Below, piece after piece: positions 1-7,225 of a stretch of 44,045 bases of DNA. Position 1 is the first letter of the stretch; each line of letters starts with the position of its first letter. The position numbers and the translations under genes are program-made. This DNA is from Ruminococcus flavefaciens (GTDB lineage Bacteria > Bacillota > Clostridia > Oscillospirales > Ruminococcaceae), in the NCBI GenBank assembly GCA_002309635.1, contig DBXO01000013.1:53355-97399 (forward strand). The letters run 5' to 3'. The notes under the pieces are model-generated. The model was not told where the DNA came from and searched no databases. It worked only from the letters and a program-made list of their open reading frames with translations.

Positions 1-677
1 AAGAATTCAAGCTCCATCTGCTCGAACTCACGTACACGGAATATGAAGTTACCGGGAGTTATCTCGTTACGGAACGACTTACCAACCTGAGCAACACCGA
101 AAGGCACCTTTTTACGTGTGGTCCTCTGGATATTTGCAAAGTTTACGAAGATACCCTGTGCAGTCTCGGGACGGAGATAGAGCTCTGACTTGCTGTCCTC
201 TGTAACGCCCTGGAATGTCTTGAACATAAGGTTGAACTGACGGATATCGGTGAAGTTCTGCTTGCCGCAGTTAGGGCAGGTGATGCCTTTTTCCTTTATG
301 TAGTTCATCATCTGCTCGTTTGACCAGCCTGCAACGTTGGTGCCGTCAAAGTCCTCGATGAGGTTGTCTGCACGGTGACGTGTCTTACACTCCTTACAGT
401 CCATGAGGGGGTCGGAAAATCCGCCGATATGTCCCGAAGCGACCCATGTCTGGGGGTTCATAAGGATAGCGGAGTCAAGACCTACGTTGTACTTGTTCTC
501 CTGTACGAATTTTTTCATCCAGGCTCTCTTGATGTTGTTCTTGAGCTCAACGCCGAGAGGGCCGTAGTCCCATGTATTTGCAAGACCGCCGTAGATCTCG
601 GAGCCCGGGTAAACAAAGCCCTTGGATTTACAAAGGTCAACTATCTTGTCCATTACTTTTTCATTGTTTTTAAGCAT
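1..677 (-). CDS. glyS: glycine--tRNA ligase, 5' part (runs off the window)
   Basis: N-terminal 225 codons of a class II glycyl-tRNA synthetase of the single-chain homodimeric type, which charges tRNA-Gly with glycine in the cytoplasm. The N-terminus reads MLKNNEKVMDKIVDLCKSKG, followed by GSEIYGGLANTWDYGPLG. A CKEC pair and a later CPNC pair form a probable zinc site in the insertion domain. RPETAQGIFVNF and the FRNEITPGNFIFRVREFEQME stretch are core motifs of the family. The ATG at 677 has a GAGG-type ribosome site about 10 bases upstream, and a promoter lies at 718-746. The catalytic remainder and the anticodon-binding domain lie outside the window. Identity is firm; the gene may be called glyQS or glyS depending on the scheme. 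Confidence 0.95.
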   Translation of the reverse strand, partial: MLKNNEKVMDKIVDLCKSKGFVYPGSEIYGGLANTWDYGPLGVELKNNIKRAWMKKFVQENKYNVGLDSAILMNPQTWVASGHIGGFSDPLMDCKECKTRHRADNLIEDFDGTNVAGWSNEQMMNYIKEKGITCPNCGKQNFTDIRQFNLMFKTFQGVTEDSKSELYLRPETAQGIFVNFANIQRTTRKKVPFGVAQVGKSFRNEITPGNFIFRVREFEQMELEF

Positions 678-717
678 AATAAGCAACCTCGCTTTTATTT
701 TATAATAGTCAACTTAT

Positions 718-746
718 ATTTTACCGCAAACGAGCGAAAAAGTCAA
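718..746 (-). promoter_or_regulatory. sigma-A promoter of glyS
   Basis: On the minus strand TTGACT and TAAAAT are separated by exactly 17 bases. The predicted start point lies about 35 bases ahead of the glyS ATG, leaving no room for a T-box leader. Confidence 0.65.
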
Positions 747-804
747 GACCAATCATGATTCAGTGAGCTTTTTAAAGTTTTTCCCGTCTTTGACGAGCCG
801 CGTA

Positions 805-1308
805 TTAGTCATTATCGTTGGAAATGATTACTTTCCACTCACCGCTGTCCGCACGTTCAAGCACGAATGTATTGGTACTGCGATCATAATTTGTCAGGCT
901 GTCGTACAGGAAACCCGTTTCTATAACAGGCTCAATGATTATCCTTTCATAATTATTTTCGCGGTAATAATTGTTTTCTTCATATCGTAGCTCACGAAGC
1001 CGGCAGTATCTGTTTGCTTCTTCTTCACGAAAAAACTCCTTGCACACCTCCATAGCGCCGTATACTTCTTCCTTGCTCAGAGTCTCTGTACTGATTATAT
1101 TTTTCCATGCAAAAGCAGTGTGAGGACCTGCCGTGAACGGTCCTCCGACATAAGAAAGCAAAAAAAAGGCCGCAACGAGCACAGCAGCTCCGCATATCAG
1201 CTTATTTATCTTTTTCTTTATCAGTATAACAGCGATGATTATTGCAATGATCGAAGCGGTCGGAAGATAATTGAGCAGAATACTCAGCAAATTCCTGACT
1301 GTTGCCAT
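805..1308 (-). CDS. small membrane protein, paralog A of a tandem pair
   Basis: A 167-residue protein of unknown function. Start ATG 1308 is chosen because GGAGG sits 8 bases upstream; a start further upstream would overlap the preceding gene. Two N-terminal hydrophobic segments (about residues 10-30 and 33-55) are followed by a charged domain expected outside the membrane. It shares with the gene at 1373-1882 the motifs TAGPH, WKxIIST, SKE, AMExCKExFR and a C-terminal LER-x4-GEWK-x-I. The two are clearly a tandem duplication. It is the third gene after the glycosyltransferase at 1903-2880, 64 bases from its neighbour, so one transcript is likely. No known domain was recognised. Confidence 0.8.
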   Translation of the reverse strand: MATVRNLLSILLNYLPTASIIAIIIAVILIKKKINKLICGAAVLVAAFFLLSYVGGPFTAGPHTAFAWKNIISTETLSKEEVYGAMEVCKEFFREEEANRYCRLRELRYEENNYYRENNYERIIIEPVIETGFLYDSLTNYDRSTNTFVLERADSGEWKVIISNDND

Positions 1309-1372
1309 TATAATTCCTCCTTTTTTATATTTATACAGGCAATTGCAACATATATGCGGGCTGAGCTGTCTG

Positions 1373-1882
1373 TCAGTCCATATCATTTATACTTATCAGT
1401 TTCCATTCCCCGCCATTTTGTCGTTCAAGAGTATAAACGCTACTTATATGATAAATATCATAGTCATGAAAAAAAGACGTTTTGACATTAGGATATATAG
1501 TAATGCGTTCTGTATTATATTCTGAAATGTACTGATACTGTCCGTCCTCTCTGTAGCTTAATTCCTTAAGCCAGCGGTATTTGTCGCCATCATGATTACG
1601 GAAAGATTCCTTGCATATTTCCATAGCACTGTCAATATCTTCTTTACTGATCTTTTCCGTACTGATTATACGCTTCCATGTAAGAGTAGCATGAGGACCT
1701 GCTGTGATCGGCCCGCATAGATAAACAACCGTTGCACAGGCTGCTAACCACCAAGCAACTTTCAAAGAAATTCTTTTAACTTCTTTTTCCATCATTATCA
1801 GCCCGGAGAAGGCTACTATTGCAATGACAGGCAGTGTCATATATACCATAAGAAATCCGAATATATTTTTGATTATATCCAT
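1373..1882 (-). CDS. small membrane protein, paralog B of a tandem pair
   Basis: A 169-residue protein of unknown function, starting MDIIKNIFGFLMVYMTLPVI. Two hydrophobic segments (residues about 5-31 and 40-58) precede a soluble domain of about 110 residues. That domain matches the neighbour at 805-1308 in TAGPH, WKRIIST, SKEDI, AMEICKESFR and GEWKLISI. The start follows the glycosyltransferase stop by only 20 bases and has a weak ribosome site, suggesting coupling to the upstream gene. The link to a lipid-linked sugar transferase raises the possibility of an envelope role, but this is guesswork from position alone. Confidence 0.8.
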   Translation of the reverse strand: MDIIKNIFGFLMVYMTLPVIAIVAFSGLIMMEKEVKRISLKVAWWLAACATVVYLCGPITAGPHATLTWKRIISTEKISKEDIDSAMEICKESFRNHDGDKYRWLKELSYREDGQYQYISEYNTERITIYPNVKTSFFHDYDIYHISSVYTLERQNGGEWKLISINDMD

Positions 1883-1902
1883 TTTTAGTTCTCATTATCG
1901 TA

Positions 1903-2880
1903 TCATTTTTCTTCTTTTTTATTGGTATCGCTTAGAAACTCCGCGATTATGTACCTCGGGCGCTGCTTGACCTCGGCATATATCTTGCCTATGTACTCGC
2001 CGATGATACCGAGACAGAAAAGCTGCAGACCGCCTATGAGCCATATTGAGCACATGGTACTGGACCAGCCCAGCTCCGTATATCCGAACAGCTTGGTGAT
2101 GAACGCCCATATAAAGGCAACAACGCTTGCCGCAGACATGACGAGTCCGAGAACGGTTATGAGTTTCAGCGGCTTTGTGCTGAACGAAGTTATTCCGTTT
2201 ACAGCAAATGAAAGCATTTTTTTCAGCGGGTACTTGCTCTCGCCCGCAGCTCTTTCATGGCGCTCGTAGTACACCTTGCAGCTCTGAAATCCGATAAGCG
2301 GCACCATTCCGCGCAAAAAGAGGTTTACCTCCTTGAAATTGGCGAGCTCCTGCAATACCCTTTTGCTCATAAGGCGGAAGTCCGCGTGGTTATAGACCAC
2401 GTCCGCACCCATGACTTTCATGAACTTGTAAAAGCCCTCGGCGGTGAACTTCTTGAAGAAGGTATCGGTATCCCTTGCGCTTCTCACGCCGTATACCACA
2501 TGATTGCCCTCGTAATACTTCTTCACCATTTCGTCGATAGTGTTTATATCGTCCTGTAAGTCGGCGTCCATAGTTATGCACATGTCGCATATTTCCCTGA
2601 CCGTCATGAGGCCTGCAAGCACGGCGTTCTGATGGCCGCTGTTATGGGCAAGGTCGATACCCGAAAACAGGTTCGGACAGACTTCGTGGAGCTCCTTTAT
2701 AATTCCCCATGTCTGATCTGAGGAGCCGTCGTTTACAAATACAATGCGGCTTTCGGGAGAGATGAGCTTTTCCGCCATAAGGGAATTGTATTTGTTTCTG
2801 AGCTGTTCCGCAGTCTTTCTGAGCACTTCCTGCTCATTATAGCACGGAACTACCATATATAATATTTCGGGGGAATCCAT
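1903..2880 (-). CDS. family 2 glycosyltransferase, membrane-anchored (GtrB/DPM1 type)
   Basis: A 325-residue transferase expected to move a sugar from a nucleotide donor to undecaprenyl phosphate at the inner face of the membrane. The GT2 fold starts at LYMVVPCYNEQEVL, the nucleotide and metal motif is MDADLQDD (about residue 95), and two C-terminal transmembrane helices end in EYIGKIYAEVKQRPRYII, typical of the GtrB/YkoT group. Start ATG 2880 has AGGAAAGGA upstream; the reading frame continues back to 2976 but only through repeat sequence. It heads a three-gene unit with two paralogous membrane proteins. The actual sugar cannot be told from sequence. Confidence 0.9.
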   Translation of the reverse strand: MDSPEILYMVVPCYNEQEVLRKTAEQLRNKYNSLMAEKLISPESRIVFVNDGSSDQTWGIIKELHEVCPNLFSGIDLAHNSGHQNAVLAGLMTVREICDMCITMDADLQDDINTIDEMVKKYYEGNHVVYGVRSARDTDTFFKKFTAEGFYKFMKVMGADVVYNHADFRLMSKRVLQELANFKEVNLFLRGMVPLIGFQSCKVYYERHERAAGESKYPLKKMLSFAVNGITSFSTKPLKLITVLGLVMSAASVVAFIWAFITKLFGYTELGWSSTMCSIWLIGGLQLFCLGIIGEYIGKIYAEVKQRPRYIIAEFLSDTNKKEEK

Positions 2881-2937
2881 AATTATTCCTTTCCTGTTCA
2901 CGATCATCACGGAACATTGTTTTCTCGTATAAGCATT

Positions 2938-2976
2938 GTAGGGGACGGCGTCCTCGACGTCCCGGACCGACCACAT
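2938..2976. repeat. intergenic palindromic repeat in a 5' leader
   Basis: GGGGACGGCGT at 2941-2951 starts a short palindrome (GGGACG at 2942-2947 pairs with CGTCCC at 2958-2963). The same 11-mer appears inverted at 4110-4120. It sits between the promoter at 2995-3023 and the glycosyltransferase start, so it is transcribed as leader. Confidence 0.5.
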
Positions 2977-2994
2977 CGCAATAACAATAATAAA

Positions 2995-3023
2995 AGTATA
3001 TCATAGCAGGATAAATATGTCAA
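2995..3023 (-). promoter_or_regulatory. sigma-A promoter of the glycosyltransferase unit
   Basis: TTGACA, 17 bases, TATACT on the minus strand, with an extended TGA just before the -10. Transcription from here gives a leader of about 110 bases. Confidence 0.75.
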
Positions 3024-3067
3024 TACAGAGCCTTTTATGTACAAAAACAGTTACTGCTGTCACTGAA

Positions 3068-3096
3068 TTGTAAAAAATTGTAATAACTTTTATCAT
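3068..3096 (+). promoter_or_regulatory. possible promoter of the lipoprotein at 3157
   Basis: TTGTAA, 17 bases, TATCAT. The match is partial; a second TATACT at 3118-3123 lacks a -35 partner. Confidence 0.4.
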
Positions 3097-3156
3097 AAAA
3101 CTGTCACCTTTAAAGGTTATACTAAGACAAAAGATACTCATAAAGGAGGCTTTGAT

Positions 3157-3912
3157 ATGAAAAAAATCACTAAACGGGCAGCTTTTATTATTGCACTGTA
3201 TCTCGGAGCAGTTTCAGCAGCGGGCTGTACAGAAAAGCCGGATAATGAACGGAAAACTGCAGAACAGGTCACAGAAGCGACAACCGATAACAGGATACAT
3301 TATGAGCCTGCCGAAGAGATACTCAATGCCGATCTGAGATCGAGACTTGTTCAGATAGGCGATACGGTATTCAGAAATGACGGTTCTTCCACAGTAAGCG
3401 AATTCATAGAGAAATATGGCGACAGATTCGATATAACGACTCTGACAGACAGGATAGATGCAGGTGAGAAATTCCCGTATTATTCCTATAATCCTGACGG
3501 CGGAAAGCCGGAAACAGTTAATTATATAGGTACGTATATTACTTCAAAGAACGATACTGAGCTGACCGTATCTTTGAGCATAGGAGCTCCTGACGCAGAC
3601 GAAGACAATTCCGTAGAGCTTGAAGATGCGTATATATGCGGCATAAATGCTCCATACGGCTATAATGACGTTTATTATCCTACAGGGATAAAGCGTGATG
3701 CTTCCAATCTGGATTATGACGGTATTAAGGCTCTGATAAAAAAGGAAGGCTTGAAGGAGATAGATTATGACGTTGACCGTTCAGAATGTGAAAACGCCTA
3801 TATCGAAGATTATGACGAAATACTGCTGTATTTTACCTCAGACGATATGGGAACAACAGAATACTGCTATAAATACGACAGGAAAACTCATAAGGGAATA
3901 AGCTTTGAATAA
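3157..3912 (+). CDS. hypothetical lipoprotein
   Basis: A 251-residue protein with a lysine-rich start, a hydrophobic stretch and a lipobox VSAAGC (Cys at about residue 24), so it should be lipid-anchored on the outer face of the membrane. The mature part is acidic and aromatic-rich (many Y, D and E). No repeat, enzyme motif or named domain was recognised. The ribosome site AAAGGAGG lies 9 bases before ATG 3157. It is a single-gene unit bounded by its own promoter region and a strong terminator at 3963-4005. Confidence 0.85.
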   Translation: MKKITKRAAFIIALYLGAVSAAGCTEKPDNERKTAEQVTEATTDNRIHYEPAEEILNADLRSRLVQIGDTVFRNDGSSTVSEFIEKYGDRFDITTLTDRIDAGEKFPYYSYNPDGGKPETVNYIGTYITSKNDTELTVSLSIGAPDADEDNSVELEDAYICGINAPYGYNDVYYPTGIKRDASNLDYDGIKALIKKEGLKEIDYDVDRSECENAYIEDYDEILLYFTSDDMGTTEYCYKYDRKTHKGISFE

Positions 3913-3962
3913 GGCAAGAAAGGGTGCTTTCGTTTAAAAATCCTCTCCGTATACAAACCGAA

Positions 3963-4005
3963 GCCGCAGTCATTGTGCGATGTTCACAATGACTGCGGCA
4001 CATTT
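3963..4005 (+). terminator. Rho-independent terminator of the lipoprotein gene
   Basis: A perfect 15-base stem (3963-3977 with 3985-3999) with a 7-base loop is followed by ACATTTTTG. Confidence 0.8.
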
Positions 4006-4099
4006 TTGTGTAAAACATAGATCCTGAAAATTATTTTTCAATATTCAATGGCTTCACGTTGTATTTCACCCGATTTCAGCCCTATTATAGAAAGACATT

Positions 4100-4250
4100 T
4101 TTGTAAGGAACGCCGTCCCCATACAAATTTAAACCTATCCGCGCAAGCGGATACCTCAATCCCGCATTCCCAATTAAAAAAGGGCGGATAAAATCCGCCC
4201 CTGCACGGAACGCCGAAACGGCGTTCTCTACTGATCACTATTCACTAAAC
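4100..4250. repeat. intergenic repeat region with three palindromes
   Basis: The stretch contains ACGCCGTCCCC at 4110-4120 (inverse of the 11-mer at 2941-2951), the hairpin GGGCGGAT/ATCCGCCC at 4182-4200 and a second hairpin GAACGCCG/CGGCGTTC at 4208-4226. A short open frame across it (4038-4238) has no gene-like features and is not called. Confidence 0.5.
4175..4200 (-). terminator. terminator of lysC
   Basis: On the minus strand an 8-base perfect stem with a three-base loop is followed directly by six T, about 50 bases after the lysC stop. Confidence 0.75.
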
Positions 4251-5588
4251 TTACTTCTTTTCGGAATTGATGAACATATCGTATATCCTGCGGATAGCCT
4301 CAGGGAGGTCATTCTCGCTGACGCCGATGATAACGTTGAGCTCACTGGAGCCCTGATCTATCATCTTTACGTTGATGCGTGCATGAGCCATAGAAGCGAA
4401 AATACGCGCAACGGTACCTCTTGTGTTCTTCATTCTGCGTCCGACTACAGCAAGGAGAGCTATGCCGTCCTCTATCTCAAGATGATCGGGATTTACTGCC
4501 TTACGGAGGTCAGCGAGCACCTTGTCGCGTACAGGATCGAGCTTTTCCGTGCTTACGGTAATGCTCATGGTATCGATACCCGAGGGCATATGCTCGAAAG
4601 AAAGACCGTTGTCATAGAGCACCTTGAGCACCTTCATACCGAAGCCTGTTTCATTGTTCATCATAGCCTTTTCGATATTGATAGTGCTGAAGCCCTTCTT
4701 GCCTGCGATACCTGTGATAGTATGCTTTACGCTTTCCCTGCTGAAATCGTAATCGTTGCCCACGATCATGGTACCTCCGTCCTCGGGAGCATTGGTATTT
4801 CTGATATTTATCGGGATATCAGCCGAGCGAACAGGGAATATTGCGTCCTCGTGGAGCACTGAGGCTCCCATGTAAGCCAGCTCGCGGAGCTCACGGTATG
4901 TGATGACCTCGATAACGTCGGGGCTGTCAACTATTCTCGGGTCTGCAACAAGGAATCCCGAAACGTCTGTCCAGTTCTCGTATATCTCGGCTTTGACAGC
5001 GTTTGCGATGATAGAGCCCGTAATGTCCGAGCCGCCGCGTGAAAATGTCTTTATGAAGCCCTCTGTTGTTCTTCCGTAGAATCCCGGGATAACAGCGTTG
5101 TCAAGTCCCTTAAGCCTTTCGCGTACAGCCTTTACTGTCTCGTCAAGGAGAAGAACTCCGTTAGTATCGAATATTATAACATCAGCGGCGTCAACGAAGT
5201 TGAAGCCGAGGTAATTTGCAAGTACCTTACCGTTGAGATATTCGCCGCGGCTTGCTGCAAAATCCTTTGCGGGACGATTCTTGAGCTCATTAATGATAGC
5301 GTCGAACTCCTTATCGAGGGACATATCCATGCCGAGCTCGGAAATAATGCCGTTATAGCGGTCCCTGATTATCTGGAAATCCTTTGAGAAATCCATGCCG
5401 CTGCCTGCCAGCTCGCAGCATTTATAGAGCATATCTGTTATCTTTATATCGTCGGAAAAGCGCTTTCCGGGAGCTGACGGAACAACGTATCTGCGCTTAT
5501 CGTCGCTCTTTATGATAGCGGCGACCTTTCTGAACTGATTAGCGTCGGCAAGGGAGCTTCCGCCGAACTTAACGACTTTATTATTCAT
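4251..5588 (-). CDS. lysC: aspartate kinase
   Basis: A 445-residue monofunctional aspartokinase, phosphorylating aspartate as the first step to lysine, threonine and methionine and to diaminopimelate for the cell wall. The kinase domain begins with VVKFGGSSLA, has SRGEYLNGKVLA (about 125-136) and the FSRGGSDITG loop. Two C-terminal ACT domains follow, the likely site of amino-acid feedback; GITGIAGKKGFSTINIEK opens the first. ATG 5588 is preferred over the ATG at 5597, because AAGGA lies about 8 bases before 5588 but touches the other. It stands alone with its own promoter and terminator. Which end product inhibits it is not readable. Confidence 0.95.
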   Translation of the reverse strand: MNNKVVKFGGSSLADANQFRKVAAIIKSDDKRRYVVPSAPGKRFSDDIKITDMLYKCCELAGSGMDFSKDFQIIRDRYNGIISELGMDMSLDKEFDAIINELKNRPAKDFAASRGEYLNGKVLANYLGFNFVDAADVIIFDTNGVLLLDETVKAVRERLKGLDNAVIPGFYGRTTEGFIKTFSRGGSDITGSIIANAVKAEIYENWTDVSGFLVADPRIVDSPDVIEVITYRELRELAYMGASVLHEDAIFPVRSADIPINIRNTNAPEDGGTMIVGNDYDFSRESVKHTITGIAGKKGFSTINIEKAMMNNETGFGMKVLKVLYDNGLSFEHMPSGIDTMSITVSTEKLDPVRDKVLADLRKAVNPDHLEIEDGIALLAVVGRRMKNTRGTVARIFASMAHARINVKMIDQGSSELNVIIGVSENDLPEAIRRIYDMFINSEKK

Positions 5589-5632
5589 ATATATCATTCC
5601 TTTATAACATTGATAATTTTATAGCAATAACT

Positions 5633-5661
5633 ATTATATGCCTTTTTGTCCCTGAAATCAA
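5633..5661 (-). promoter_or_regulatory. sigma-A promoter of lysC
   Basis: TTGATT, 17 bases, TATAAT on the minus strand. The leader is only about 40 bases, so no lysine riboswitch fits between promoter and gene. Confidence 0.7.
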
Positions 5662-5748
5662 TTGACAGAAAGCCAAAATTAGGCGAACAGGCAACTGTGT
5701 TTTTGGTGAATACGCTTGTACACCGGTGGCGGACAGTTTTGGGTTGAA

Positions 5749-5775
5749 GATATGCGGAGCAAAACTCCGCATATC
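5749..5775. terminator. hairpin after the MFS gene
   Basis: An 11-base perfect stem (5749-5759 with 5765-5775) with loop CAAAA lies just downstream of the MFS stop at 5785. There is no T run on either side, so termination is uncertain. Confidence 0.4.
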
Positions 5776-5784
5776 CCTGATGTT

Positions 5785-7074
5785 TTATTCGTATCTGTCT
5801 GAATTCTCGCCATACAGCAGCAGGCTGAACACCGTACATACCCCAACTCCCGCAAAACCGAGAAAAGCAAGGAACATAGCTGCTCCGGCACCTTTTTCGC
5901 TGCCGAAGAGCGAAACGAGCACGCTTCCTTCTGTCTGACGGGACATCAGCGGCTCAAAGCATCTGTCTATGAGCGCTCCGCCTGTGAGGCAGCCTATGGG
6001 TATAGTGAAAAACTGCAATGTATTGCGGCAGGCGTAGACGCGCCCCTGCATACCGGCAGGAATGGCACTCCTGAGGATAACGTCCAGATTTGCGCCCATA
6101 TATGGTATGAAAAGCCAGCCGAGGACTGCTCCGGTACACCATACAAAAGGTGAATCGCTGAATGCGAGCAGAAAGTTTTCCGTGCTCATTGAGCAGAAAA
6201 GGGAAAGACATATAGCTCTTACGCGGTTTTTCGGCGCACGAACGGAGGAAGCTATAAAACTACCCGCAAATGCCGCTGCTCCGGCACAGAAATTGACTGC
6301 GCCAAGGACTCTTTCACCGCCGGAAGCCTTTGAAAGCGCCATTGACGACAGAGCCACGTTATAAGCCGAAGCTATAAGGTTTATGCCTGCTAAAAAGAAT
6401 ATCAGCTTAAGTATGAGCGGATTAGCTTTCAGCCATAAAAGCCCTGCCTTTGCCGAAGTAATAACGGATTCTTTGACTTTCCCCGCATTTTCAGGCTCGG
6501 GAATTGGTATAAACAGCAGCAACGCAATGAAAGCTGCCGAAAAGGTCATAAGATCAACGGCAAATACTGCGGAAATGCCGCCGAATGTGAACAGCAGGGT
6601 CGCAAGCACAGGAGTAAGTATGGTATTCATGGACTGCGAAAGTGAGCGCAGAGCTCCTGTTTTCTGGTAATACTCCTTAGGTATCAGCTGAGTTGCCGCC
6701 ACCTCGCTTGCAGGCTGCTGTACCGTATTCATAAGACCGTTAAGGGCATTTATCACGTATAAATGCCACGGTTCGAGAGCGTCAGCTTTTATCAGCATAA
6801 AAGCTGATACTGTAGTGAGAGCCGCGAACAGATCACAAATCAGCATTGTGCGCTTTTTGTTCCATTTATCGCTGAGCGCTCCTGCAAATATGCTCATAAC
6901 TACGTAGGGCGCGTATGAGCATACGGTGAGCAGGGCCGTTTTCAGAGCCGAACCGCTGCTCAGATAGAGCCACAGCACAAGGGCATAGCTCGTCATCGAG
7001 CTTCCGAGAGCGGAAAGTGACTGTGTACTCCATAATAAAAGATATGTTCTGAGTGATTTTTTTCCTTTTTTCAT
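5785..7074 (-). CDS. MFS efflux transporter
   Basis: A 429-residue major facilitator protein of the MFS_3 kind (macrolide or siderophore exporter-like), expected to have 12 membrane helices and to act as a proton-coupled exporter. The loop between helices 2 and 3 carries DKWNKKRTMLICD, a version of MFS motif A. The N-terminus, SLRTYLLLWSTQSLSALGSSM, is typical of this group. ATG 7074 has AAAGGAG 9 bases upstream. No regulator is adjacent, so the substrate cannot be inferred. The next gene upstream (GH13) is 151 bases away with an inverted repeat between. Confidence 0.9.
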   Translation of the reverse strand: MKKGKKSLRTYLLLWSTQSLSALGSSMTSYALVLWLYLSSGSALKTALLTVCSYAPYVVMSIFAGALSDKWNKKRTMLICDLFAALTTVSAFMLIKADALEPWHLYVINALNGLMNTVQQPASEVAATQLIPKEYYQKTGALRSLSQSMNTILTPVLATLLFTFGGISAVFAVDLMTFSAAFIALLLFIPIPEPENAGKVKESVITSAKAGLLWLKANPLILKLIFFLAGINLIASAYNVALSSMALSKASGGERVLGAVNFCAGAAAFAGSFIASSVRAPKNRVRAICLSLFCSMSTENFLLAFSDSPFVWCTGAVLGWLFIPYMGANLDVILRSAIPAGMQGRVYACRNTLQFFTIPIGCLTGGALIDRCFEPLMSRQTEGSVLVSLFGSEKGAGAAMFLAFLGFAGVGVCTVFSLLLYGENSDRYE

Positions 7075-7155
7075 TTGACTTTGCTCCTTTTGATATAAAT
7101 AACGTCAAAAATGCAAAGTCAGAGGGAGGTATAGCCGTCAGGCTTCAGCTTTTTT

Positions 7156-7187
7156 CTCCATGCAGTTCCCTCAGACCTTGCATGGAG
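7156..7187. repeat. inverted repeat upstream of the MFS gene
   Basis: CTCCATGCA at 7156-7164 pairs with TGCATGGAG at 7179-7187 (14-base loop). On the minus strand it is followed by A, not T, so it is a poor terminator; it could be an operator or leader structure. Confidence 0.35.
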
Positions 7188-7225
7188 CTTCGTCAATGGT
7201 CAGCTTCAAAGCTGCTCACCGTCCT

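Noticed and set aside
4038..4238. A 66-codon open frame on the minus strand
   Set aside because: It lies wholly in the repeat and terminator region after lysC, has no ribosome site and no protein-like composition.
5589..5632. Lysine riboswitch ahead of lysC
   Set aside because: The predicted leader is only about 40 bases and shows no such structure.
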